A DNA stretch of 64,000 nt from assembly GCA_010094045.1 (NCBI GenBank), contig ML986687.1:62001-126000 (forward strand), written 5' to 3'. The translations under genes were made by a program, and so were the position numbers. Source of the DNA: Lojkania enalia (lineage: Eukaryota; Ascomycota; Dothideomycetes; Pleosporales). Shown piece after piece: positions 1 to 11,665 of this stretch. The notes below the pieces were generated by a model. That model was not told the origin of the DNA, ran no database searches, and saw nothing but the letters and a program-made list of their open reading frames with translations. Each line of letters starts with the position of its first letter. Position 1 is the first letter of the stretch.

Positions 1-84
1 TGGATAAGGATCGCGAGTGATGACCTTGAACAAAACATCACCATGAAGGAGGACCCGCTGCCGCCACCGCCAAAGACTGACGAG

Positions 85-345
85 TTGTTTGACGATGCGC
101 CTTCCGAGCGAGTCGGAACCATACATTGCAGGACGTCTGTCGTCGTCAAAGCTACTATAAGGGCGCGGGTTGTTTGACGATGCGCCTACCAGGCGAGCTG
201 GAGCCATACATTGCAGGACGTCTGTCGTCGTTAAAGCTACTATCAGGGAGTATCTACTGACGAGTTGTTTGACGATGCGCCTACCAGGAGAGCTGGAGCC
301 ATACATTGCAGGACGTCTATCGTCGTTAAAGCCACGTTCAAGAAG
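85..345. repeat. Three-copy imperfect tandem repeat, about 85-95 bp unit
   Basis: The motif TTGTTTGACGATGCGCCT recurs at 85, 170 and 265. Each copy is followed by a shared stretch ending in CATACATTGCAGGACGTCT and TCGTCG. The units differ by a few substitutions and by the length of the linker between them. The repeat stays open in more than one frame, so it may be a remnant of a repeat-encoding gene, but I recognise no protein family. It has a higher GC content than the AT-rich block that follows. Confidence 0.8.
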
Positions 346-449
346 TCACAAGCTCTTAGTAACATCCAGGGGTGAGCTGCAGATATCCGATTGGAGAATG
401 AATCCTCCATTGGAGGTATATTAGCTATAGTTAAGCGGGGCTATGTGAG

Positions 450-1840
450 AAACTAGCGGGTCGCATTGTACTGTGTGAACAGGATTAAATCATGCTCACC
501 GGAAGAAGAAACGTCGGGACGTGGTTCTATCAAGCCCCTTTCTACTGCCTGAAATGCGACGTGAGCAGGGTATAATGCTTAACAAGCATGGTATAGGTAG
601 TTAGTACTAGCGGGTCTTCAGAGCGTAATCTAATAGTAGAACAACTGCGTCTTCTGCGCAAGCTGAATAAATATAAGACTCCTAGTACCCTTGTAATAAT
701 AGCTTATCTATAACAGGTTACTCATCCGTGCTAGCATATCCGGGCGCTCGATGAGACTGAAGACTGTATCTACGTGGCACAGTTACTACCTAGAGGCTAT
801 AACTAGGTGGCTATATATTTATGTAAGCATGCTGTGCTGGAGCCTAGGTACAATACCCTGCTAGTAGAACTAGTTCTCCTCCCAAAGTACATATAATATT
901 CCAAAGAAGGGATATAGACGGCATACGGCAGCCTAATATGCTAATTAAGCTGTCGTAGTAGTGTTACGGCTAAGCTATTCACAGTTAGCCCCTTGGCAGG
1001 TCCAGGGATATATATGTAGCATGTCTCGCATTTCTAGTCAATAGACGCAGTTTTCCAATCCTCATCAGAGCCAGCCAGCTCTGACAAGTAGTCCTAGGTG
1101 CTTTCTTAAAGCCTACTTCGTTCTCCTTACTCTTCTCTAGCTATTCCCGCAGGCATTTCTGCGTAGATAGTAGTAGAGATCTAGAAGCAAGTCGACCTAT
1201 TTAGATAGATTATTTAGGAACGGAGCCTATCTAGTCGATAGCGTAAGTTTAAATATCATTAGAATAATTATACTTCAGCGGTTCTCTATTAGCGTAGTAA
1301 ACGTATTACTATTACTTAGTTATAAAGTAAAAGTCACATGCGCAAATATAGTAATAGGTACTATAATTAAGTAGTAGGGGTAAGGGCCCGTATATTGCAG
1401 TATCCAAGTAGCTTAGTATTATCGTTAGATTCTGTTATATATCTTACTTTTACGCTAGATAACTCCGCGACAAAATCCCGCGGTAAGATATAAGCGCTCG
1501 ATATCTTAACCTAGACGAAATAGCTGTCTGCTCGAAGCCTCTAACCGTCTAGGAGAGACTGCCTATACTACTCTTAGAGGAGAAAGGTATATATATATAC
1601 GTATCGGTGTTTAGGTATATAGAGTATATTCTAATATCTTAAAGTACATCTTAAGAATTATAAACGCCCTATACACCGTCGAAACATTAATATTATAAAG
1701 ACGTCGGCGACTCTAGAAGAGTCTACATCTCAGACAGGTAACAAGCAACAGGAGGCAAGTATATAATAGTATTAGTTGTTATAAAGCAATCTAATAATAT
1801 ATAGGGTTAAGCTGTTAGGAGTAATTCGCTACAAAGAAGC
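450..1840. other. AT-rich RIP-degraded region, no gene recognised
   Basis: This stretch is full of TA, TAG and TAA in all frames and has no usable ORF. The one structure I can define inside it is the solo LTR at 962-1086. The base composition matches the other RIP-damaged blocks in this window. I see no promoter or RNA gene. Confidence 0.7.
962..1086 (+). mobile_element. Solo LTR (125 bp) with 5-bp target duplication AGTAG
   Basis: The element begins TGTTACGG and ends CTCTGACA, the TG...CA ends of an LTR. It is flanked by direct AGTAG copies at 957-961 and 1087-1091. A near-identical copy lies in the opposite orientation at 54618-54743. No internal retrotransposon sequence adjoins either copy, so both are solo LTRs left by LTR-LTR recombination. 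The parent family cannot be told from the LTR alone. Confidence 0.85.
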
Positions 1841-3425
1841 TTACGCTTCTAAGCTGGCAATCGCAATTAAGCAACTATATCCTCTATCTAGAAAGCGGCG
1901 ACGCGGAAGCGTTCTCGAGAAACTAAAGTCGAGTAAACTACTAACGTTAGACGAGCTAAGCAATCTTAGAAACCTATCTTATAACCCGAAGGGAAGAAGC
2001 GACGGATAGATACCTTAGATCCTATTCAGCTAGGCTTAGTGTAGGCTCCTTAAAAGCGGATATAACAATATCAGTCTGTTGTTAGTAATTCAGTTGGTTA
2101 GGAAGAGGAAGTAAGTAAAGTTAATAAGGACGGATAAGATCCGGTTTTCTATTAGATAAAGCACCTTAAGTAGCCCTAGGGATATACTGAATAGAGCGAT
2201 AAGAATATAAACTATCTACTTACTAAGTAGAAGTCTTCTACCTCCCTTTACTAAAGGCAGTCTAGATTAATTTCTATTAATCCAGCTGCGACTGCGGCGA
2301 CTTTAATAGCGCCGAGTTCTATAATACTAAGCAACTAAAAGCTAAGAGAGGTTAAAAGTATACCTTATTAAGATGTACGTTACAAAACTTTACTCGCTAT
2401 AAAGGGGAGTTTTATAGGTAAACCTGCTTTAGGAATCACATAGACTAGCAAGAAAAGCTATCTCTACTTGTTTAATATAAGATAAACTATCCCCAATAAT
2501 TTACTATTCTATAATAAACTGTTCGAAGATACTTGCGAAATAATATAGAATAAGAATAAAGTAAGAATAATCCGCGATATTTTACAGCTTATTATTTCTT
2601 CGGCGGAAGTATTAGCTGTACCTAATGCTAAATCCCTTAAAATTTTAGCTGAGAGTGTTAGCGAAGGCTAGAATAACTCATTTCCCTTAACAGGGACGCG
2701 TCTACAGCCGGACTTCTCGGTAGAATTTAAATAGGAAGCATTTAGTAAAGAGCAGCTTAACAAGCTTACCCTATTTATTAGTAACTTCATCTCCAGCGAT
2801 CAGTCGTACTTTATAGCCACGTACTATATATACTTCCCGTTCTTTACTTATAAGGTAAAGTATGGTGCTGCAGCACTCGATATTACAGATTAATAGAATA
2901 CCTACAGTATAATATTTGCTATAAGAGCTACCGTTAAACTCTTTCAACTTATTAACTATAAGATAGAACTTTATCAGGAGATTCTTGCCTTCTCAATCTC
3001 GTATAATCACAGATTAGTAAGAATCTATAAATACTACCCAGTTATTGATAGGAAAGACACCAAGTACTACTGTTATCTAATATACGAGTTCAGCTTTATA
3101 GCCCTAGATGGTAAGGAGAAATAGATAGCATATAAGTTCACTAAGAACGTCTACGATATATAGATGCCGAGCCATTTTAAACGGCTATATTCAGCTATCG
3201 ATAAAATACCGGCTGATCTAGATTTTAGCGTTCCCCAACTTTCCCAAAGTTTTAGCTTTTTATAAGACCTCGAGTGTTATTATCTTTCAGTATTAAGTTA
3301 GCCCGATTCTTAATTATAAGGGCATAGTACGGACGACGCAAGAGACACCACCCCTAATATATCTCTTACCGGCTGAGGCGTATCGAAAAGAGCTAGGAAA
3401 AGGCTTGCTAAAGGAGAGTAATATA
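1840..3425 (+). pseudogene. RIP-ruined DUF7924-type gene
   Basis: Read on the plus strand and ignoring TAG/TAA codons, about 2110-3290 gives a continuous protein-like sequence. It resembles the fungal DUF7924 family: a segment with TRLQPDFSVEF, then IATYYIYFPFFTYKVK, ALDI, AFSISYNHRLVRIY, YYPVIDRKDTKYY and FTKNVYDI. A C-terminal tail rich in basic residues runs to about 3425. The family is common in repeat-rich regions of Pezizomycotina and its function is not established. Many Gln and Trp positions are now stops, as RIP would produce. The assignment rests on my memory of the family pattern, so an HMM search should confirm it. The 5' boundary is uncertain. Confidence 0.65.
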
Positions 3426-6400
3426 TATTAGCAATAATTGTACGTTATAGTTCGTCTAGGTATTTAGATAACTTATTTCATTCCGTGTTCTGCAACGCTA
3501 TAAGTGCCCTAACAAGTCTAGATAGTATCCCTATATAGATATTAATTTTAGCGAGCATAAGATTATTAATATCCTTACTTAGTATTAGAGATGCCTTTTA
3601 TATAGTTTAGCGAATTACTCCCTCGACATATACCTCTCCTCGTTCCAGCCTTAGTAAAGCATTCTCAGCTCTGCTTCTACTACTATCATTCCGTTTCCTC
3701 TTTCTGCCTTAACTATAGATTAGTAAATTCGATAAAGATTGGACCTTATAACTACCTTAATTAAGTAATCTTTACACTTATACATTCTCCAGATCTTCTT
3801 TAGTATTATCAACAGCTTTAGTATTATAAATAGATGTCGCGGCCCGTCGCTGCTGTAGATAAAGTAATATTAAACTCTTAGCGCCCTTAATATTAATTGC
3901 GGCGTTATAGTTTACAGTATATAAGTTAAGCTTACGCATATTAGTAGTAGATAGTACAACCCGGTTAAGAGTACGAACCTCTCCCTCTCAGATACTTCTT
4001 AGTAAGGATAGTTCGGCAGGCATTCGAAATGCGGAAACAGCGTTAATAATCGGCCAGTTTATAGAGGGGACGTAAATTTTGCTGGTGCTTCGAGCGGATC
4101 TCAGACGACCACCTTTTATTCCAGAACACTCAGGCTGAATAAATACTAATAATACTGTAGCCTCGCAGCTAACCGATAAGCCTCTATATTACGCAGCGAC
4201 CGTAGGCGGAGGTAGAGAACCTTAAGTAGGATTTCATGCGTCAAAGCGCCTCCTACTATACCGAGTAGCTTTACCAGCAGCTTCGTACAGGAATAAGTAG
4301 TCTTCAAACACTATTACTTATTATTTGCCGACGTGTTACGATTAATTAGATAATTGTATACTATTAAATATAGTCCAGAAAGCTATAGGTAGAAGTATTA
4401 CTCAGCTTTTAAAACAACTTCAGCGGCTTAGATACAATCTCGGCTTCATCATCTCCAGGAACTCGTCCTCTATACTTTACAGCCTAGCGCAATACTTATA
4501 CCTTACTATAGTCCGCCTCTGCTGCTTCAATCGCTTTCTCTGTCGTTAGCATAGAAGTGCCTCCAAAACCCTATATTACAAGTGTCCAATTTCCTGGACG
4601 AAGCAACTAAATCCCATCTTCTAACGCCGCTGTTTTAAGTTGAGCTCTTCTCTTCGTACCTGCTACAATCATAATGGCTAAGACAAGAGTCGAAGGGAAG
4701 TATATAACCGGCCAAAAGGCTCTAAACGCTGCGAAGAAGGCTAACTTAAGCCGTACGCTGCAAGGTATAGCCAAGCCAACGCGACTAAGAGGCAGATCGA
4801 CTCGCCTGGAAGCCGGTAAAGGTGTTGTAGATAAGCTAAAGGATGCTAAAGGCAGACCACACAAATTACGAATTAGAGAAGAGGTGAAGGTGCTAGCGGA
4901 GCAGCAAACGCAAGCTACTTCCGAGGCTAAGAAGACTAGCGACAAACAGGAGAGTAACCTTATAGCATCGAACGAGGCGAATAAGGCTAGCGATTATAGA
5001 TTCCTCACTATTAACAGCTTAAGCTCTTCCTAGGATGTAGCAGGAGGCGCGAAGAGTATAAGAAAGTCGGAACACATTAATACTGCGCATGATTTATTGC
5101 AAATTAACTCTAATCCCGCAATAGTCTTCGCCGTCCTACGCCTAAGAGCAAGGTTCGCAGCTAAGGAATAGAGTCGGAACCTTAGGATTATACTAGCTGA
5201 CATTAGAAACTATACTACTACAGTATCTTAGGTGCTTAGCCTCGGCGAACTTAAAGATATTAATTTCTAGAATAGAGCGGTCGCAGCGCGTAGTAGCTAG
5301 ATACAGACTCATGCTGTAGCTAGGAAAGGAGAAGATAGAAAATAGGACTTGGAGTTTAGGCTAGACACGGACGTTATATATAAAAAGGAAGGTAAAGTAG
5401 TTGTTTTTAACAATATAAAACTCGCTATAAATCTGGCAAGCTAATACGCTAAAATACAACAGGAAAAGGAGAAGAAGATTAGGTATAAAGCAATCTATCG
5501 GAGCTTTATTAAATAGCTCTTCCGTACGATCTTTGACGCATCGAAAACAGCTAATCCAGATATATAATACTTTCGCGTTTATACCGGACTTCTAGTAGAA
5601 TAGCTAGAGAACATTTCTTACTAGTACCAAACAATTATTGAAAATGTATCAGGCTGGGAAGGAAAGATTGATATCTATATTATTAGCGAGCCTACTACGG
5701 CTATTAACAGCCGTTTAAAGTTGTTGTCTATAGAGTAAAGAAAAGCGCTTGGGGTATATCTTAATAACACTGAGTATAGAGGGGTCTTAGATATTAGAAA
5801 AATAACCGGAGTACGTTATATATTTTAAGAGCTATACCCTCTACTAATTAAGGTAGAATATTACCACAGTATACTTAGAAAGATACTAGCCTACCGCTAG
5901 CGCTATAGAATTAGTTGACTTTAGCCATCTTAATAGAATTGTTCAAGACATCCTTAGTACCTTAAAGTAGCTAAAGAAGACTTTTAGAGACTATACTATA
6001 ATAACCTTAAAGATTTAGATGCAGACGACTTTTCTAATAAAATATAAGCTAATACTTAGATTAGGCTAGTAAAGGAAGCTTAAGATTAACAACTATATAT
6101 AGCTAGCCAATTTAGCAGACGATATTGAAGAGTAGGTAATTAACTATTTCGATAGAGTAATTAACTAGAGTATTAGCTAGTTTAACAAATAGACTAAACA
6201 TATAGAAACAGCCCTTAAGGTTTATTATTATAAGTATTAAGTTCGCATTTACTAATATCTATAGTAGATTATTATATCTAGTAGAGGAGCGTTATTTATA
6301 CTATTTTAAATAAGATTTAATAGTAAAGCCGGACTATATTTAGTATTTTATAATCCAAAAAATTTCTGATATATATTTAAGCTTATACTACGCATATATT

Positions 6401-9320
6401 CTAATATAGTAAGTAGTAAGGACGTGCTAAATAGCCTTAAATAATAGCTATAGATACGAAGTACTATCTAGGATTTTCAATCCAATTACGGCTTACCTTA
6501 AGATCTACCTAATACTACTATAGGTAAAATAGACAAACTTTAATATATATTAGTTATTATAGAAAAGGGCACGCGGGTTCTAGACGTTATATTATCTATA
6601 CCGTACTATATCTCCTAGCTATCTAACGGAAAATAGAAAATAGACCTTATAATTCTGAAGTTAGATAAGGATCTTTCTAGTATAGAGCCTATAAAGGGTC
6701 TCAATTATAAAGAAGTTACCGCTAACAGCTAGGTTCAACTTCTAATTTACAGAATTCCTCTTCCCTTTAACAACTTACTTGAAAATTTTGGAGTTTCGAG
6801 CGTAGATACTAATAATAAGCTAGTTATTAACAGCTGCGTCTATATTCTTATTAAATTATGACGAATCTAGTTTATAATTTACGCTATTAGCCGCTTAAAC
6901 GGTAAAGAGGATATAGACCTATATAACTTACGTACTACTAATCGCTTTAAGTATAGAGTTAATAAGTTTAAAGATACTTTAAAATATTTTCACGTTATAG
7001 CATCTACTCCTATTAGAATTCTTTAAGGAACTAAAGTAGAGTTAATTAGTATATATAGAAGTAACGCGCACTATTAAAACGACTCTATATTCTAACTTAA
7101 GTACTATAGAAATCGATTTAGAGAGTAATAGGAATAAGATTAGTAATAATGCCTAGAATACAATTCTATTCTTATTATAGTGCTATACCAGCTCTTTATG
7201 TTCTATACCCGTCGTTGTTTTTTTAATATTTTTCAGCTACTATATAGCTATCTAGTTTAGATTATACCTACGGGTATAATAGTATAGATATAATACTTCT
7301 TTACTATTAACATATTATAGTACCCGAGACTAATACTTAACAAGCTACTAAGGCTAAGATAGGTACCAATTTTAGGACCCCCTCTCTATTCTACTTGAGA
7401 AGAACTTAAATACTACTTTAAAGGATCGCGTCTCGCTACCTTTATCTTCTATAAAAGTCTATATAGAATAGCCTATAGGCTTAGATAAACATCTTTAACT
7501 TATCTTCCGCCGATATATCACGAGAAATTAATCTTAAAGAAGGAGAACTTAGGTCTTCAGTCTCTTATAGAAGAAGTACGTTTTTGGTACATCTTAACGA
7601 CCATATTTAAGAGAATATCTTTCTTAAGCTTAGGCTCTTAACCCTTACTCTTATTACTAATATATAAGATGCTTCGGTAGTAAGTTTAGGTACCCTTAAC
7701 AGACGCTTACTTTTAATCTGATAATTAGTTATTTACCTTCTCTTACTCTACTTTAAACCAAATTAGTAATACGTAATACCTTTCTATTAGAGTAATAGAA
7801 CTTGCACCTAAAGCTTTTTACTATAGTAATAGTAGTATCTACTTTTATCTTTTTATTACCGGCGTATATACTACAGCTTAAATTAAGAGAGTGCTGTATA
7901 GTAGTAGATGTTAAATATAGCTCGTAGCTTCTACCTTAATATAAGCAACTCTTATTTAGGCCGCCGGTGTCATCTACTAGTTATATAAGATTAACCTAGG
8001 CAGTCTAGCTATCTATATTATCTTATCCTTTCTATTATTTTCTTCTACGTCTTAACTTATTATAGTTTAAAACTTCTCTAGATCCGAATTAATATTAGCA
8101 TTAATATTAACCTATATTAACCTTCTAATAAATAGATAGATAAAAAAAGGTTTTAATAGCGTTTAGAATTAATCTTTAAAGTCTTAATTTTAATCCTACT
8201 AACTATATAAGGGAATTCGCGGAGATATATCGCTATATATAATAACTTTTAAAGGACCGGTTCTGTTACGAGCGAAAGGTCCTAAAAATAGGTCCTCTCG
8301 CAGCTCGCCGGCTCAAATACTTTAAAGTTAGACGAGATATACTTTAAATCTTATAGAGAGATAACTAAAATTCTTTTATATTAAATATTTAAGTAATAGT
8401 ATATCTATTTTAGATGCTATATTTTTAAGACTTTATAGAATAGAAACTATAAAAAGAATTAAATTTGTAAAACCTTATTATATATATAGTATTAAATAAA
8501 CAACTCTACGAGATGCAGATAGATTATAATACTAAGATCTATATACTAGCTAGAAAAGAAAGTAAATCTTTCGTAGAGTTCCTTACTTAGAACTAATCTA
8601 GGGCAACTATATCTAGCTCTACAACCTTAGTATCCAATCTTTATAAGTAGTATAAGGTAATAATACTGCATAATTCTTAGGATGAGAAAGAAGCTAGCTA
8701 AAGTAGAGTTAGACGGTAGAAGTCTAAAGCAACAAGTAATCTGTTATAGATAATTATAATAGATTCCTCTTATCGCGTATCTTAAATCTAATTATATTTC
8801 TAAGAAGGCTGTAAACTCTTAAACTAATATAAGGTTGTACTTTAAAACCCTCCCTCTATAGACAAGTATTTCGGCAATAGGTCCTAAAACTAGTCCCCCT
8901 AACAACACTACTTATCGATTTATAATTCCCATCGCTCTCTATAATTCCGACTATAAACTTACTAATATAAAATCTTAAATACAGCGTATAAACTTACTAC
9001 TATTAAATTTATCTACAGACTTAATTCTAGAAGCTAAAGAATATTTCTATAATCTAATCTAGAGAGCTAAGTAAATTTTAGAAGATTTAGAGCTCGCTTA
9101 AAATATTTCAATATTCTTATAGTACTAATATACCCTTTCTAAAGGTTATAGTACTTTATAGTCTTACAATTAGACCTTAATCTTTAAAACCTCTTCTAGA
9201 TAATACTCTAAAATAAGGAGATATTAAAAGTATACTAAGCTAAGAAATGCCTCCCAAAATATTATTAAGATATAAAGATTAGAGATATAGTATATTAAGT
9301 TAAAGGCTGTGTATACTAGT
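3426..9320. other. RIP-degraded region with unrecognised decayed ORFs
   Basis: This is AT-rich sequence with stops in every frame. The least damaged part is 4594-5040, where a 119-codon ORF (4674-5033) encodes a Lys/Arg/Ala-rich polypeptide. Its reading continues, interrupted by TAG/TAA, to about 5900. It reads like the N-terminus of a once-real protein, but I recognise no family. A second protein-like but broken stretch lies around 6540-7050. I find no transposase, polymerase or RNA gene here. Confidence 0.5.
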
Positions 9321-10080
9321 AGACCTACCATATTAGACAGCTCTTAATAGGGAAGGGTAGAGAAGGGACTAGTTCTGGGACCTTAGCTGCGTATATAATA
9401 ACAATCCGGCTTATAGTCCTAAAATTGGTCCCCTTTAGTTTAATACTATATATCTCTCTTATTAGACATGCTGTTCCTCCTAAGAAATAATTTCTGCTAG
9501 GTTATATAAGATCTTTTCTACTTTAAATCTTAAATAGGCGGAGGTTTTTTATTATAAACGCAGTCTATAGATATATATATAATAATATAAACTGCGGTTT
9601 TAGATCTAGAGTACTATATTTTTTGTTAATTATAAGAGTAAGAGGTCTTACTAACAACTAGATTAGTATTATACTCTAATCTGCCGAAAAGCCTATTAAG
9701 AATATTTTGCCTAAAGTCCCTAAGCTACAATATAGCTATAGAATATAGAGGAACTTAAAATAGTATATTATATAGTAAATACTCTTATACTTATATATAT
9801 TTTATATATATAGAGATATATAGCGTATCTATCAGCTTATAATAAGACCTCTATATATATATATATCCTCGGAGGTATTATAGAAAGGGTGCTTAACTTA
9901 TAGAAGTAGTTCTTACTAGCAAACCTAGATAAGCTAGAAGATTGCGAACCAGATATACTGGAAAAAGAGATTATGTTGTAGGTGTAACTTAAGTAGTTCC
10001 TTATCTTCAGCCGTTTCGACTTCGTCTATAGACCCACAATTCAAGTTTGCCTTCCCTTCTAAGACTTTAATGTAACATCT
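9320..10080 (+). pseudogene. RIP-damaged, partly deleted copy of the 23,842-24,447 gene
   Basis: From about 9320 this region aligns with 23,630-24,530, including the upstream GGGACYAGTTCTGGGACC motif, most of the coding region and the 3' flank. Nearly all differences I read are C-to-T or G-to-A in this copy. Part of the 5' coding region (about 23,781-23,943 in the clean copy) is missing: CTGTTCCTCCT jumps straight to AAATAATTTCTGC. Numerous in-frame TAG/TAA codons make it non-functional. It shows that the segment was duplicated and that this copy suffered RIP. Confidence 0.85.
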
Positions 10081-11660
10081 ATCTGTTAGACAGTAGAAGG
10101 AAGAAGTAATAGTTACTATCTAGCTATCTAAGAGCTTTCTTATATAGTCTAAGCGTGTAAGGGTGATATCTAAGAGTAATACTATTACCAACAGTAATTA
10201 TATCACGAAGTATAAACATCAGTTATATACTATAGGTAAGGGTGTCCTATTCAACACTATCCCGGTGCAATAAGCCACTGTTAAATTATAGGACTGTTAG
10301 TAATAATTTTTCTATCTACTAATAATGCGAAGTTATTATATACAACGGATATACCCTAGTATATCTTATATAGGTGTTTGTAATAGATTCAGTCTCAGAC
10401 AGTATATAGGTGGGGGTATCCCTAATCAACAGCCACCCGGTACAGCAAGCTATATCCCTCAGTATATTATCCTTAAGGCAGTCGCAACAACACAATTCTA
10501 TCTATACTCTATCTATTCCTGCTAAATACTATAGCTTAGTATCTTTAAGTAATGTGGACACCTTCAGACTTAAATATCACATTTTTAATTATTACTCATT
10601 TGCCCGGTCTATATATAGCATCATTCTGAAAAGATCTTCAAATATTCCCGTTACAGCTTCACCAGCATGCTCTTGTAAGGTTCAGCGTCTCTAAATGGTA
10701 CTGTGGCAGTCTCTTAGCCTTACCATCAAGCTTTTAAGGTTCAACCAGCCTTGTATTAACCGGCGCAAGTCAATTCATGTAACACTGCTTCGCTAATCAG
10801 TACTCCCCTCCGGGCTCCGAAACCAGCTCCGCTCGATAGACCCAATCAAAAGTTCAGTGGCACTTTTGTGATATCCAGCTAGAATTACCACTCTCCTTCC
10901 TTACCTTAGGCTCAAAGTATGGCCTCAACGACGGCCCCTATTTTCTCCTCATCAGCCACAAGTCTTGGTGAAGATGGTGCCTAGTAGCCAAGATTGAGGG
11001 CATTACAAAGTGAGCCAACCAAAGCAAAGAGACCAATCAATAACTGGCAATGTCACCCTATAAAGTTGTGCCACAAGCGTGGCAACACTGCTCAGCTCTC
11101 TGGGCGTTTCAGCTTTGGTCAAACTTGAAGCACTAGACAGATCTGTGTGCTACCATAAGTATAAAGTATTTGAGCTGTAACGAGGTAATTTTGATGAGGT
11201 GTTCGTGGCTGGTGAATTGGATTAAGGAAAGGGAGAAATCTCTTGGTTGTCAGCTGACCTTGGCGTAGTCGGCGACTTGGCATTCTCTAAGAGAAAAGAT
11301 CGCTGTGGCGAGCTCCTATTAGCTAGTGTGCCAAACCTTGGCTGCTTCGGAAATGCGGATGATGTGGTAGTCAATGCGGCTTGAACCCGCGCCGAGAACG
11401 ACTGGCCACAACACAAGCGAGTGGCTTATTCAATCGAGACCCGATTGACGATTGGCAGCTGAGGCATTGCATGCAAATGTCACGCTAGAGTCGACACTGT
11501 GGCTGCTTGGATTTGTTTGTTCTCAGCCACCTCGGTTCTGCCTCGCGCTGCCTCGCAAATTAGCTTCATTATGGACTGGTCAGTTCATGTAGTACCTAGG
11601 AGTTATAAGAGAAGGCCTGGAGATCACTGTCTGAACTAATTTAGTTAGACCGTACTACCA
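10081..11660. other. Transition from AT-rich block to gene island, no gene supported
   Basis: AT content falls between about 10,300 and 10,800, and after that the sequence looks like ordinary fungal intergenic DNA. ORFs of up to 94 codons exist, but none has convincing family features or gene structure. A short T-arm-like motif near 11,375 is not a complete tRNA. Confidence 0.5.
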
Positions 11661-11665
11661 CCATC

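Noticed and set aside
11355..11410. tRNA-like T-arm (GGGTTCAAGCC) on the minus strand
   Set aside because: Only a T-arm-like motif and a short 5-bp end pairing are visible. There is no D-arm, anticodon arm or proper acceptor stem, and the total is about 50 nt.
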